Shown piece after piece: positions 1-5,861 of a stretch of DNA of 7,506 nucleotides. The notes under the pieces are model-generated. The model did not search any database. It saw nothing but the letters and a program-made list of their open reading frames with translations, and was not told the DNA's origin. The stretch spans positions 1 through 7,506 of the forward strand of contig CANNJG010000092.1 in the NCBI GenBank assembly GCA_947504795.1. Reading direction: 5' to 3'. Source of the DNA: Legionellaceae bacterium (lineage in GTDB: Bacteria; Pseudomonadota; Gammaproteobacteria; Legionellales; Legionellaceae). Position numbers and translations under genes: made by a program. Positions within the stretch are counted from its first letter, which is position 1; each line of letters begins with the position of its first letter.

Positions 1-1
1 T

Positions 2-607
2 ACTTTGCAAGTCATTATTGATGTGCCGCCGAACGCAGTACTTGGTTATTTAGCGATGTTAGGTCATCCTCACTCTTTGCAGGGTGGCACGATGAATAAT
101 AAAGTGGTGACGACGATGGCAAAAGCGTTTCGAGAGCTCGGTATCGTATCGATTCGCTTTAATTTTAGAGGGGTTGAAAACTCTCAAGGAACGTATGATG
201 CAGGGATTGGGGAAAGCGAAGATATGTTGCATATTTTGCGGATGTGTAAACGACCGGACGCCATGATTTTTTTTGCAGGATTTTCATTCGGTTCTTATGT
301 GGTCTTTCGAGCACTAGCGCACTATCAGTTGGAAGGGACGCATCGTACCAGCTTGATTACCATTGCACCACCAGTTCATCACTACGATTATACGACAACG
401 CTGGTGCCTTCAACACCCTGGCTTGTCGTGCAAGGAATAGAAGATGAAGTGGTTCCTGCATCATTAGTCACTGAATTTTTACAACAACGTCAACCTAGGC
501 CCGACATTGAATATTTTGAAGATACTGGACATTTTTTTCATGGTAAGTTGTTGATGCTGAAATCCAGTTTGTTGAACTGGATTAGGACGAGAGTAATCGA
601 CGCATGA
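2..607 (+). CDS. Alpha/beta hydrolase, 5'-truncated by the window edge
   Basis: This is a small single-domain serine hydrolase of the KANL3/Tex30-like, dienelactone-hydrolase-like group; the substrate is unknown. The frame is open to the left edge. The first visible residues (TLQVIIDVP) look like the strand that follows an N-terminal 'GPAG' turn in this family, so roughly ten residues are probably missing and the TTG at 5 is unlikely to be the real start. Numbering residues from nt 5, the oxyanion-strand motif GHPHSLQGGTMNNKVV lies at about 20-35 and RFNFRGVENSQGTYD at 51-65. The nucleophile elbow GFSFG at 92-96 has Ser94, the likely acid is Asp147 in GIEDEVVP, and the likely base is His176 in DTGHFF. 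There is no signal peptide in what is visible, so it is probably cytoplasmic. The stop overlaps the zapE start (ATGA, 604-607), indicating co-translation. The family is clear; the biological role is not. Confidence 0.85.
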   Translation, partial: TLQVIIDVPPNAVLGYLAMLGHPHSLQGGTMNNKVVTTMAKAFRELGIVSIRFNFRGVENSQGTYDAGIGESEDMLHILRMCKRPDAMIFFAGFSFGSYVVFRALAHYQLEGTHRTSLITIAPPVHHYDYTTTLVPSTPWLVVQGIEDEVVPASLVTEFLQQRQPRPDIEYFEDTGHFFHGKLLMLKSSLLNWIRTRVIDA

Positions 608-1680
608 GGTTAGTAGAGAGTTATAACGCGGCAATTAAGCAAGGAGATATTCAAGATGATAGGGTTCAACGCCAATTATTAAACGCTTTCCAACAGGTCA
701 CGGATGAGATTAAAAAAGTTCAAAAATGGTATCATTTTGGACGTCGATTACAGGTGAAGGGACTCTACATAGTGGGGCCGGTGGGGGTTGGTAAAACTTA
801 CTTGATGGATTTGTTTTACCATCATCTATCTGAACCTCGTAAAAAAAGAGTGCATTTCTTATTGTTTATGCAGCAGTTGGACAAGCAATTGCGGCAGTTA
901 CAAGGTCAAGCGGATCCAATCTTGGCTATAGCAGCCGATTTGGCTAAAAACTGCCGTGTATTGTGTCTAGATGAATTTATCGTCACCGATTTGGCGCAGG
1001 CGATGATGTTGTCGGAGCTATTGCCAGCATTGGTTGCACAGCAAGTCGTTCTGATCGCAACGTCGAATACACGCCTTGCAGATTTATATCTTGGGGGCGT
1101 GAACCGCGATTATTTTCTTTCAACAATTCAACTGTTGCAGCAGCAATGCCAGGAGGTTGTTGTGGACTCATCTATCGATTATCGCATCGGCCGACCGCCA
1201 GAAGTGAGTGCTTATCTCTATCCTTTGTCTAAAGTGAATCGACAATTATTTGCTCGGCAATTCAAATTATTAGCCGGAGAACAGCATACCCAATGTCAAG
1301 AACTGATGGTACAGAATCGTCCTATCCGTGTCATGGAAGTAAATTCAGCTGCGGTTTGGTTTGAGTTCACGTCGATTTGCGCAATGCCAAGATGTCAGCT
1401 CGATTATATTGAATTGGCTGCCCGGTTTCCCACCCTCTGTGTTGCGAATATTCCGGTATTAAGTGATATGTCGAATACGACGCCCGTAGTATTATTCATT
1501 CAACTAGTGGATGTACTTTACGATCGCGGGATACGTTTGATGGTGTCAGCGGCGGTGAAAGCAAAGGATTTATATGTGAATGGCCCTCTATTAACCGACT
1601 TTTCTCGGACATTGAGTCGACTAGAAGAGATGCAGTCAACGGATTATTTGGCGCGTCGTTGTGTGATAACATCAAAATAG
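604..1680 (+). CDS. zapE: ZapE/AFG1-like cell division ATPase
   Basis: The product is 358 aa, close to the family's usual 360-375. ZapE is a cytoplasmic P-loop ATPase; in E. coli it associates with the Z-ring and affects FtsZ bundling, and the mitochondrial homologue is AFG1/LACE1. Visible motifs are Walker A GPVGVGKT (58-65), YLMDLFYHHL just after it, HFLLFMQQ (84-91), Walker B VLCLDEF (119-125) followed by VTDLAQAMML, and sensor-1-like IATSN (151-155). LYLGGVNRDYF (161-171) has Arg168 at the position of the family GLQR arginine, a plausible arginine finger. The C-terminal lobe holds LVDVLYDRGIRLMVSA (301-316) and the signature LSRLEEMQSTDYL (338-349). The ATG at 604 overlaps the hydrolase stop, and no strong Shine-Dalgarno is seen, so translational coupling is likely. 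No intact terminator follows before the feo promoter. The family assignment is secure; the division role is carried over from E. coli. Confidence 0.93.
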   Translation: MRLVESYNAAIKQGDIQDDRVQRQLLNAFQQVTDEIKKVQKWYHFGRRLQVKGLYIVGPVGVGKTYLMDLFYHHLSEPRKKRVHFLLFMQQLDKQLRQLQGQADPILAIAADLAKNCRVLCLDEFIVTDLAQAMMLSELLPALVAQQVVLIATSNTRLADLYLGGVNRDYFLSTIQLLQQQCQEVVVDSSIDYRIGRPPEVSAYLYPLSKVNRQLFARQFKLLAGEQHTQCQELMVQNRPIRVMEVNSAAVWFEFTSICAMPRCQLDYIELAARFPTLCVANIPVLSDMSNTTPVVLFIQLVDVLYDRGIRLMVSAAVKAKDLYVNGPLLTDFSRTLSRLEEMQSTDYLARRCVITSK

Positions 1681-1700
1681 TACAATATTTTGCTATTTTG
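1673..1700 (+). other. Weak AT-rich hairpin after zapE
   Basis: An 8-bp inverted repeat (CAAAATAG at 1673-1680, CTATTTTG at 1693-1700) encloses a 12-nt loop. The 5' arm contains the zapE stop codon. A competing 7-bp pairing (1673-1679 with 1686-1692) exists because TATTTTG occurs twice in tandem at 1686-1700. There is no U-tract beyond the stem and the stem is A/T-rich, so it is at best a weak terminator. Its 3' arm enters the Fur-box-like dyad, so the overlap may simply be incidental. Confidence 0.3.
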
Positions 1701-1712
1701 AGAATGGTTCTC
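1694..1712 (+). promoter_or_regulatory. Fur-box-like operator upstream of feoA
   Basis: Aligned by eye with the 19-bp Fur consensus (GATAATGATAATCATTATC), this stretch matches at 12 of 19 positions. Its core is the dyad GAGAA-TGG-TTCTC (1700-1712). It lies where the -35 region of the feo promoter would be, so Fur loaded with ferrous iron would block RNA polymerase. The neighbouring ferrous iron uptake operon makes this functionally coherent. The site is inferred from sequence and position only. Confidence 0.65.
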
Positions 1713-1723
1713 GATTACATTTA

Positions 1724-1732
1724 TGGTATAAT
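1724..1732 (+). promoter_or_regulatory. feo operon promoter, extended -10
   Basis: TGGTATAAT is a perfect TGnTATAAT extended -10 element. No good -35 hexamer lies 16-18 nt upstream (ATGGTT or TGGTTC are the best available), which fits an extended -10 promoter that depends little on -35 contacts. Transcription would start near 1738-1740, giving a leader of about 50 nt before the feoA ATG. The Fur-like dyad at 1694-1712 covers the -35 region. Confidence 0.65.
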
Positions 1733-1788
1733 AACGAGGTTATACTGCCTTGCACGTTAATGTTGGCCGGATCTTAAGGAAACCCTGT

Positions 1789-2019
1789 ATGCCCCATTTT
1801 GAATGGCCTGCTGGAAGTTATTTGCGTTTATTAGCCTATGGCGCAATCGACAAAGCCTATCGCAGCCAGTTATTAGCGCAAGGCTTAACCAAAGGGGTCT
1901 TGATTCAAGTCATACGTTATGCTGCTTTTGGTGGTCCTGTGCAAATTGAATTACGTGGCGTGATGCTGGTGTTAAATCGAGATGCGTTACATGGGATGCA
2001 CTGGGAACAAATACTATGA
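1789..2019 (+). CDS. feoA: Ferrous iron transport protein A
   Basis: The product is a 76-aa cytoplasmic SH3-like protein, against 75 aa in E. coli. FeoA binds or activates FeoB. The sequence runs MPHFEWPAGSYLRLLAYG, then AYRSQLLAQGLTKGVLIQVIRYAAFGGPVQIELRGVMLVL, matching the FeoA pattern of a small beta-barrel with 'LxxxGLxxGxxIxVxxxAPxGDPxxIExRG'. The usual D of GDP is here G (FGGPVQIE). The start is taken as the ATG at 1789 because TAAGGA (1775-1780) lies 8 nt upstream and the length then matches the family. The frame is open further upstream to a TTG at 1750, but that would add 13 unconserved residues and has a poor ribosome site. The stop overlaps the feoB start by ATGA (2016-2019). It is the first gene of the Fur-type-controlled feo operon. 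Confidence 0.93.
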   Translation: MPHFEWPAGSYLRLLAYGAIDKAYRSQLLAQGLTKGVLIQVIRYAAFGGPVQIELRGVMLVLNRDALHGMHWEQIL

Positions 2020-4190
2020 ATAAGCGTATTGTATTGGTCGGTAACCCGAACTGCGGAAAAACAACGATTTTTAATGCGTTAACCGGGCATAATCAACGCG
2101 TGGGTAATTGGCCAGGTGTGACTGTTGAAAAAAAAACGGGTTTTTATACGGTTGCCGATCAGGGTTTTGAAATAACTGATTTACCTGGCATATATGCCTT
2201 AGGAATCCCAGAAATGATAGCCGCAAAAGATGCTCATATTTCAGCTCAAGTAGTCGCGGCAGGGGACATGGATATCATTATCAATGTGATCGATGCCTGT
2301 CATTTGGAGCGCCAATTATACTTAACTAGCCAGTTGCTGGAATTAGGCAAACCCATGATCATTGCGTTGAATATGATCGATATTGCTTTGCAAAACGGTA
2401 TTCAGATTGATAGTTATGCTTTGTCCAAACAATTAAACTGTCCCGTAGTCGACTTACAAGCTCATCGCCAGATTGGATTAAAAACCTTACAAGAAGCGCT
2501 ATGGGTTGCTGAGCAGTCGACACCGGCATCGCAGCTTTTCCTTGAACGGTTACCGCAAACCATCGTCGATTATGCCCGTGTTTTGCAGCAACGATTAGCC
2601 GTTTCCTCCTACATTGTCCATCGCTGGATGGAGCAGGCGACACCCGATACCCTGGCTGATTGCGCGCATATTGAAGATTTGGATGTGCTGGTTGCGGATG
2701 CGCGGTATCAAATGATCCATGAATGGGTTGGGGCAACGCAAACAAAATGTAGCGATGCTAAGGAACAGATTACTGCCAAACTAGATCGCTGGTTACTGCA
2801 TCGTGTCTGGGGCCTTCCTATTTTTTTTACAATCATGTATGCCTTATTCTTTTTAGCCATTGGCGTCGGTGGTGCGTTTCAAAGTGGCGTGGATATTATC
2901 TCGAAAGGCTTGTTTGTCCAGCTTCCAACCAACCTGTTAACCTATCTTCAGGCGCCCAATTGGTTGATTGCCATCGGCGTGCAAGGACTTGGTCAAGCTT
3001 GTAATACGATGTTGACGTTTCTTCCTGTGTTGGGGGTGATGTATGGCTTATTATCCTTTTTAGAAGCATCGGGTTATATGGCACGAGTAGGATTTATTGT
3101 GGATAGACTGATGCGAAGTTTGGGGTTGCCGGGCCAAGCGTTTGTGCCGATTATTGTGGGATTTGGATGTAATGTCCCAGCTATTTTAGCCGCAAGAACC
3201 CTGCAAACCGAGCGAGATCGCTTGCTCACCATCCTTATGAATCCTTATATGTCTTGTAGTGCGCGCTTAGCTATTTATGCAGTGTTTGTTTCTGTATTCT
3301 TCCCTGTGCACGGAGCATGGGTGATTTTGTCATTGTATGGGGCAGGGATTAGCATGGCCGTGTTAACCGGTTGGTTGCTGCGATGCACGCGTTTGCCTAG
3401 TCAAGAAACGCCTATGATTCTGGAATTACCCGCTTATCATCTTCCAACATGGCAGCGACTATATCGAGAAACCTACTTAAGGTTGTGGTATTTTTTAAAG
3501 CGTGCGAGTCGCGTTATTATTCCGGTATGTTTGGTTTTAAGTATTATCAATACGATTGATATCGGACAACAATCATTGCTTGCGCGAATAGGGCAATGGC
3601 TAACACCGATGTTTGCGCCGATGGGGATTACGCATAACAATTGGCCGGCGGTTGTGGGCTTACTCACGGGCGTCTTGGCTAAAGAAGTCGTGATTGCTAC
3701 GCTGAGTAGCTTGTACTTACAGTTAGGTCATGCAAGTTCGTTGACAGTGTTGGGTACGTTCAGTTTTTGGCATACCCTACAAGATGCCGGCGTTGCTATC
3801 TATGAAAGATTGATTGCGCTGGTCACCCCCTTTTCAGTGCTAGCAACATCAAATCAGGAAACTTTGCCAACCTTATCGGGTTGTTTGAAGCTTTACTTTG
3901 GTTCTTCCGTTGCCGCGTATGCCTATTTATTATTTATTTTGCTTTATATCCCCTGTGTATCGACGATGGCGGTGATTCGTCAAGAGGCGAGTAAACAGTG
4001 GATGTGGTTTTCAGTCCTTTGGTCATTAGGCTTGGCCTATGCTACCGCTGTTATCTACTATCAAATCGCAACCAGCTCTTTACAGAATCGATTCAACATG
4101 CTTTACCTAGTCGGAGTTGTGGGGGTGTTGCTCTACGGGATTCGCCGTTACAGAACTTTAGGAGCCAGTCGTGCTACTAGCCATTCGTGA
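2016..4190 (+). CDS. feoB: Ferrous iron permease FeoB with N-terminal G domain
   Basis: The product is 724 aa, an inner-membrane Fe(II) transporter. The cytoplasmic GTPase domain shows G1 GNPNCGKT (9-16), switch I NWPGVTVEKK (31-40, G2 Thr36), G3 DLPG (55-58) and G4 NMID (119-122). The G5 region is LQAHRQIGL (147-155), which lacks the usual Ser-Ala/Thr. A helical linker follows to about 260. The membrane domain starts near 264 and has two Gate-type segments. Its hallmarks are SFLEASGYMAR (347-357), VGFGCNVPAILAARTL (381-396, Cys385), MSCSARL (412-418, Cys414), TGVLAKEVV (551-559) and LLYIPCVSTMAVIR (642-655, Cys647). Compared with E. coli FeoB (773 aa) the loop after AKEVV is shorter and the cysteine-containing C-terminal tail is absent; the protein ends in a basic RRYRTLGASRATSHS. 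It overlaps feoA by 4 nt and feoC by 20 nt. An A9 run (2128-2136) lies in the G-domain coding sequence without breaking the frame. Confidence 0.97.
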   Translation: MNKRIVLVGNPNCGKTTIFNALTGHNQRVGNWPGVTVEKKTGFYTVADQGFEITDLPGIYALGIPEMIAAKDAHISAQVVAAGDMDIIINVIDACHLERQLYLTSQLLELGKPMIIALNMIDIALQNGIQIDSYALSKQLNCPVVDLQAHRQIGLKTLQEALWVAEQSTPASQLFLERLPQTIVDYARVLQQRLAVSSYIVHRWMEQATPDTLADCAHIEDLDVLVADARYQMIHEWVGATQTKCSDAKEQITAKLDRWLLHRVWGLPIFFTIMYALFFLAIGVGGAFQSGVDIISKGLFVQLPTNLLTYLQAPNWLIAIGVQGLGQACNTMLTFLPVLGVMYGLLSFLEASGYMARVGFIVDRLMRSLGLPGQAFVPIIVGFGCNVPAILAARTLQTERDRLLTILMNPYMSCSARLAIYAVFVSVFFPVHGAWVILSLYGAGISMAVLTGWLLRCTRLPSQETPMILELPAYHLPTWQRLYRETYLRLWYFLKRASRVIIPVCLVLSIINTIDIGQQSLLARIGQWLTPMFAPMGITHNNWPAVVGLLTGVLAKEVVIATLSSLYLQLGHASSLTVLGTFSFWHTLQDAGVAIYERLIALVTPFSVLATSNQETLPTLSGCLKLYFGSSVAAYAYLLFILLYIPCVSTMAVIRQEASKQWMWFSVLWSLGLAYATAVIYYQIATSSLQNRFNMLYLVGVVGVLLYGIRRYRTLGASRATSHS
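4160..4173 (+). promoter_or_regulatory. Ribosome binding site and GTG start of feoC
   Basis: AGGAG (4160-4164) sits 6 nt before GTG (4171-4173), inside the 3' end of feoB. This decides the non-ATG start of feoC. No ATG is available near the beginning of that frame that would preserve the winged-helix domain. Confidence 0.7.
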
Positions 4191-4389
4191 TTTTATCAAA
4201 CGCTATCGTGTGGTGAGCACTGAGCAATTAACACGGGAATTTCGGTTGGCGCAAGATGCGCTGGCACCTATTTTAACGATTTGGGTCAATAAAGGTTTGA
4301 TTAGAAAACTGAGTGCCGATACTAAATGTAACGCTTGTCGTTCTTGTCATCCGAAACGACAGGCTTATGAGTATTATGAGTGGTGTTAG
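4171..4389 (+). CDS. feoC: FeoC-like winged-helix protein with cysteine motif
   Basis: The product is 72 aa (E. coli FeoC is 78 aa), started at GTG. Residues 1-47 (MLLAIRDFIKRYRVVSTEQLTREFRL, then LAPILTIWVNKGLIRKL) have the helix-turn-helix/wing pattern of FeoC: a short helix, 'VSTEQLTREF', a recognition-like helix and 'KGLIRKL'. The tail has four cysteines, C53-x2-C56-x2-C59-x12-C72, the last being the C-terminal residue. In FeoC proteins such cysteines can bind an iron-sulfur cluster, and FeoC is reported to protect FeoB from proteolysis or to modulate the operon. The gene overlaps the feoB 3' end by 20 nt and is the last gene before a terminator. Identity rests on fold pattern, size, cysteines and position; the exact role here is inferred. 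Confidence 0.85.
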   Translation: MLLAIRDFIKRYRVVSTEQLTREFRLAQDALAPILTIWVNKGLIRKLSADTKCNACRSCHPKRQAYEYYEWC

Positions 4390-4437
4390 TTGTAAGTGTC
4401 TCGCGCATTGAGCCCGAGACACTAGCTACTATTTTTT
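4387..4437 (+). terminator. Intrinsic terminator of the feo operon
   Basis: A perfect 9-bp stem (AGTGTCTCG 4395-4403, CGAGACACT 4415-4423) has an 11-nt loop. Below it, G4392-C4426 and the wobble T4393-G4425 sit between single mismatches, and TAGT (4387-4390) pairs with ACTA (4428-4431). T6 (4432-4437) follows directly. The helix starts on the feoC stop codon, and its 3' arm contains the complement of the spy-like gene's stop codon. In the minus direction no U-tract follows, so it looks like a one-way terminator for feo. Confidence 0.65.
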
Positions 4438-4866
4438 GTCACAAGCAAGGTCATGTGATTTTGACCATTCAGCTATCATTTTATTCATTTTTTCTTTTTG
4501 ATTATCATTCAGCTCCATGTAAATGTCATAACGTTCTTTGGCGCGAAGCTTGACAAGCGCATCTTTCACCTGTTGCTGTTGACCAATAAACTCATCCAAT
4601 TTAGTGGGGTCGATGGTGTGATTAGTATACGCTTCGTTCAAATGCATGCGAATCATCCGCATGTCTTCACGTTTTGCTTTGACGTCCACCATCGCCTGAT
4701 CAGCTAAATCTTTGATTTTGGATTTTTGCGCTGCATTCAGTCCTAATTTTTCAGATATTTTTACAATCCAATCCTTTTTTTGTTTGCAAAATTCGTTCGC
4801 AAAAACAGATTGGCTTAAAGCTAATGATAAGGCTAATACTGACAAACTTAGTTTTTTGATATTCAT
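4429..4866 (-). CDS. Spy/CpxP-like periplasmic protein
   Basis: The product is a secreted, mostly helical protein of 145 aa. The N-terminus MNIKKLSLSVLALSLALSQS is a classical Sec signal peptide, with likely cleavage after VFA (residue 23, before NEF). The mature part is charged and helical. It has two degenerate LTxxQ-type elements, GLNAAQKSKI (42-51) and ELNDNQKEKM (118-127), the arrangement seen in Spy/CpxP chaperones and related metal-stress proteins. Cys27 and Cys142 flank the mature domain and could form a disulfide. The start is the ATG at 4866-4864, because AAGGA (complement of 4874-4878) lies 7 nt upstream and the signal peptide begins there. An in-frame start at 4896 would put acidic residues before the signal. 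The gene is convergent with feoC. A periplasmic stress-chaperone role is inferred; no Cpx-type double GTAAA site was found upstream. Confidence 0.75.
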   Translation of the reverse strand: MNIKKLSLSVLALSLALSQSVFANEFCKQKKDWIVKISEKLGLNAAQKSKIKDLADQAMVDVKAKREDMRMIRMHLNEAYTNHTIDPTKLDEFIGQQQQVKDALVKLRAKERYDIYMELNDNQKEKMNKMIAEWSKSHDLACDKK

Positions 4867-4906
4867 GATGATATCCTTGTCGAATTTGTAAAACACACGC
4901 TTAATA

Positions 4907-4935
4907 ACTATAGGTTAGCCCTGGCATGATTACAA
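4907..4935 (-). promoter_or_regulatory. Promoter of the spy-like gene
   Basis: On the minus strand TTGTAA (4935-4930, 4/6 to the -35 consensus) is followed after exactly 17 nt by TATAGT (4912-4907, 5/6 to -10). Transcription would begin near 4900, leaving a leader of about 35 nt that includes the ribosome site. It is a sigma70-type call from sequence only. Confidence 0.55.
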
Positions 4936-4942
4936 GAGGATA

Positions 4943-4971
4943 TTGCAGCAAACGACTATACATGTTATAAC
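4943..4971 (+). promoter_or_regulatory. rpsB promoter with GC-rich discriminator
   Basis: TTGCAG (4943-4948, 4/6 to -35) lies 17 nt from TATAAC (4966-4971, 5/6 to -10), and TGT before the hexamer forms an extended -10. The next bases, TAGCGCGA (4972-4979), make a GC-rich discriminator, typical of ribosomal promoters repressed by ppGpp/DksA. The start point would be near 4978. Only 7 nt separate its -35 from the -35 of the divergent spy-like promoter. Confidence 0.6.
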
Positions 4972-4977
4972 TAGCGC

Positions 4978-5078
4978 GATTTTAATGACACACACACTTC
5001 GACACATACGTCAGGGTCCCAGCGCGTTTTATCACATTGGGTGAGGTATGGGGAGTGTGGAGGACTAACCCGGAGAAA
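4978..5078 (+). promoter_or_regulatory. rpsB 5' leader, possible S2 autoregulatory RNA
   Basis: This is an untranslated leader of about 100 nt. CACACTTC (4993-5000) can pair with GGAGTGTG (5052-5059) over 8 bp with one G-U. CCCAG (5018-5022) can pair with TTGGG (5037-5041) inside it. ACCC (5068-5071), next to the ribosome site GGAG (5072-5075), can alternatively pair with GGGT at 5014-5017 or 5039-5042. In E. coli and related gammaproteobacteria, S2 represses rpsB-tsf by binding the rpsB leader. Whether this leader shares that fold could not be tested here. Confidence 0.45.
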
Positions 5079-5804
5079 ATGATGACTTTAAGCATGAAAG
5101 ATTTATTAGAAGCAGGCGCTCACTTTGGGCACAGAACACGGTTTTGGAACCCGAAAATGTCACAATATATTTTCGGATCACGTAATGACGTTCACATCAT
5201 TAACCTTGAAAAGACGATGCCTCTACTCAATGACGCGTTAAACTATGTCAGTAAATTAGCTTCACACAATGCCAAAATTTTATTTGTCGGTACGAAGCGT
5301 GCGGCGCAAGAAGCGATTCGTGAACATGCTAAACGTTGCGGAATGCCTTATGTCGACCATCGTTGGTTGGGCGGTATGTTGACGAATTACAAAACAGTTC
5401 GCCAATCCATATTTCGTTTGAAAGAATTGAAAAAATTACGTGATGAGGGCGCATTCGATTCTATGATCAAAAAAGAAGCGCTTATGTTAACCCGCGAATT
5501 AGAAAAATTAGAGCGCAGTTTGGGCGGTATTCAAGACATGGGCGGCTTGCCTGATGCGCTATTTGTGATCGATGTTGGATTTGAACATATTGCCGTTGAA
5601 GAAGCGCGACGCTTAAAGATCCCAGTAATTGGTATCGTTGACACCAACAATGATCCGGACAAGATCGATTACGTAATCCCAGGTAATGATGACTCAATGC
5701 GCGCAGTTAATATTTACTTATCGTGTGTGGCAGATGCTATCCAGAATGGAAGCCAATCCACAGGTCGTAATAGTGATTCTGCTGAATATGTTGAAGTTGT
5801 ATAG
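5079..5804 (+). CDS. rpsB: 30S ribosomal protein S2
   Basis: The product is 241 aa, the same length as E. coli S2. S2 is a late-assembling small-subunit protein that is needed for S1 to bind the ribosome. Diagnostic stretches are LEAGAHFGHRTRFWNPKM (10-27), FGSRNDVHIINLEKT (32-46), ILFVGTKRAA (67-76), HRWLGGMLTN (84-93), LGGIQDMGGLPDALFVID (138-155) and VDTNNDPDKIDYVIPGNDDS (187-206). Two adjacent ATGs are possible. The one at 5079 lines up with the E. coli N-terminus (MMTLSMKDLL against MATVSMRDML) but is only 3 nt from GGAG (5072-5075). The ATG at 5082 has a better 6-nt spacing and would give 240 aa. The frame stays open further upstream, but those residues are unlike S2. It is the first gene of the rpsB-tsf-pyrH cluster. 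Confidence 0.98.
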   Translation: MMTLSMKDLLEAGAHFGHRTRFWNPKMSQYIFGSRNDVHIINLEKTMPLLNDALNYVSKLASHNAKILFVGTKRAAQEAIREHAKRCGMPYVDHRWLGGMLTNYKTVRQSIFRLKELKKLRDEGAFDSMIKKEALMLTRELEKLERSLGGIQDMGGLPDALFVIDVGFEHIAVEEARRLKIPVIGIVDTNNDPDKIDYVIPGNDDSMRAVNIYLSCVADAIQNGSQSTGRNSDSAEYVEVV

Positions 5805-5829
5805 ATTGACATCCTATTGAATTAACCTA

Positions 5830-5861
5830 GTCTAAGGTTGGATCAAGATTCAACCTTAGAC
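5830..5861 (+). other. Strong hairpin between rpsB and tsf
   Basis: GTCTAAGGTTG (5830-5840) and CAACCTTAGAC (5851-5861) are perfect inverted repeats. The stem extends inward by G-U, A-T and T-A to 14 bp, closing a CAAG tetraloop (5844-5847). No U-tract follows, so it does not look like a full terminator. A smaller stem follows at once (GGATT 5862-5866 with AATCC 5872-5876), ending 7 nt before the tsf ribosome site GGAGAG (5884-5889). Likely roles are partial attenuation, a block to 3' exonucleases, or an RNase processing site that adjusts the S2:EF-Ts ratio (inference). Confidence 0.7.

Noticed and set aside
161..171. Loss of the ZapE arginine finger (RxRF changed to RDYF at residues 168-171)
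   Set aside because: Coordinates here are residues of ZapE. The arginine common to ZapE and AFG1 (GLQR) is retained as Arg168; the second arginine is not conserved in AFG1, so no loss of function is implied.
983..1171. Minus-strand open frames inside zapE, feoB, rpsB and tsf (for example 2359-2745)
   Set aside because: Their residues show no recognisable domain, they lie wholly inside well-conserved genes on the other strand, and no ribosome site or promoter supports them.
1750..1788. Longer feoA starting at TTG 1750
   Set aside because: It would add 13 unconserved residues and lacks a well-placed ribosome site downstream of the predicted transcription start; ATG 1789 with TAAGGA 8 nt upstream fits the family length.
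4886..4893. Possible CpxR half-site (GTAAA) upstream of the spy-like gene
   Set aside because: Only one GTAAA is present; the second repeat at the usual 5-nt spacing is missing.
4867..4896. Longer start (4896) for the spy-like protein
   Set aside because: It would place FYKFDKDII before a textbook signal peptide and overlaps the ribosome site that serves ATG 4866.
4986..4999. Short CA-rich run (ACACACAC) as a microsatellite
   Set aside because: It is too short to count as a repeat locus and is better explained as one arm of the rpsB leader helix.
5037..5078. N-terminal extension of rpsB from TTG 5037 or GTG 5055
   Set aside because: The residues do not resemble S2, the region contains the Shine-Dalgarno GGAG and leader structure, and the E. 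coli N-terminus aligns from 5079.
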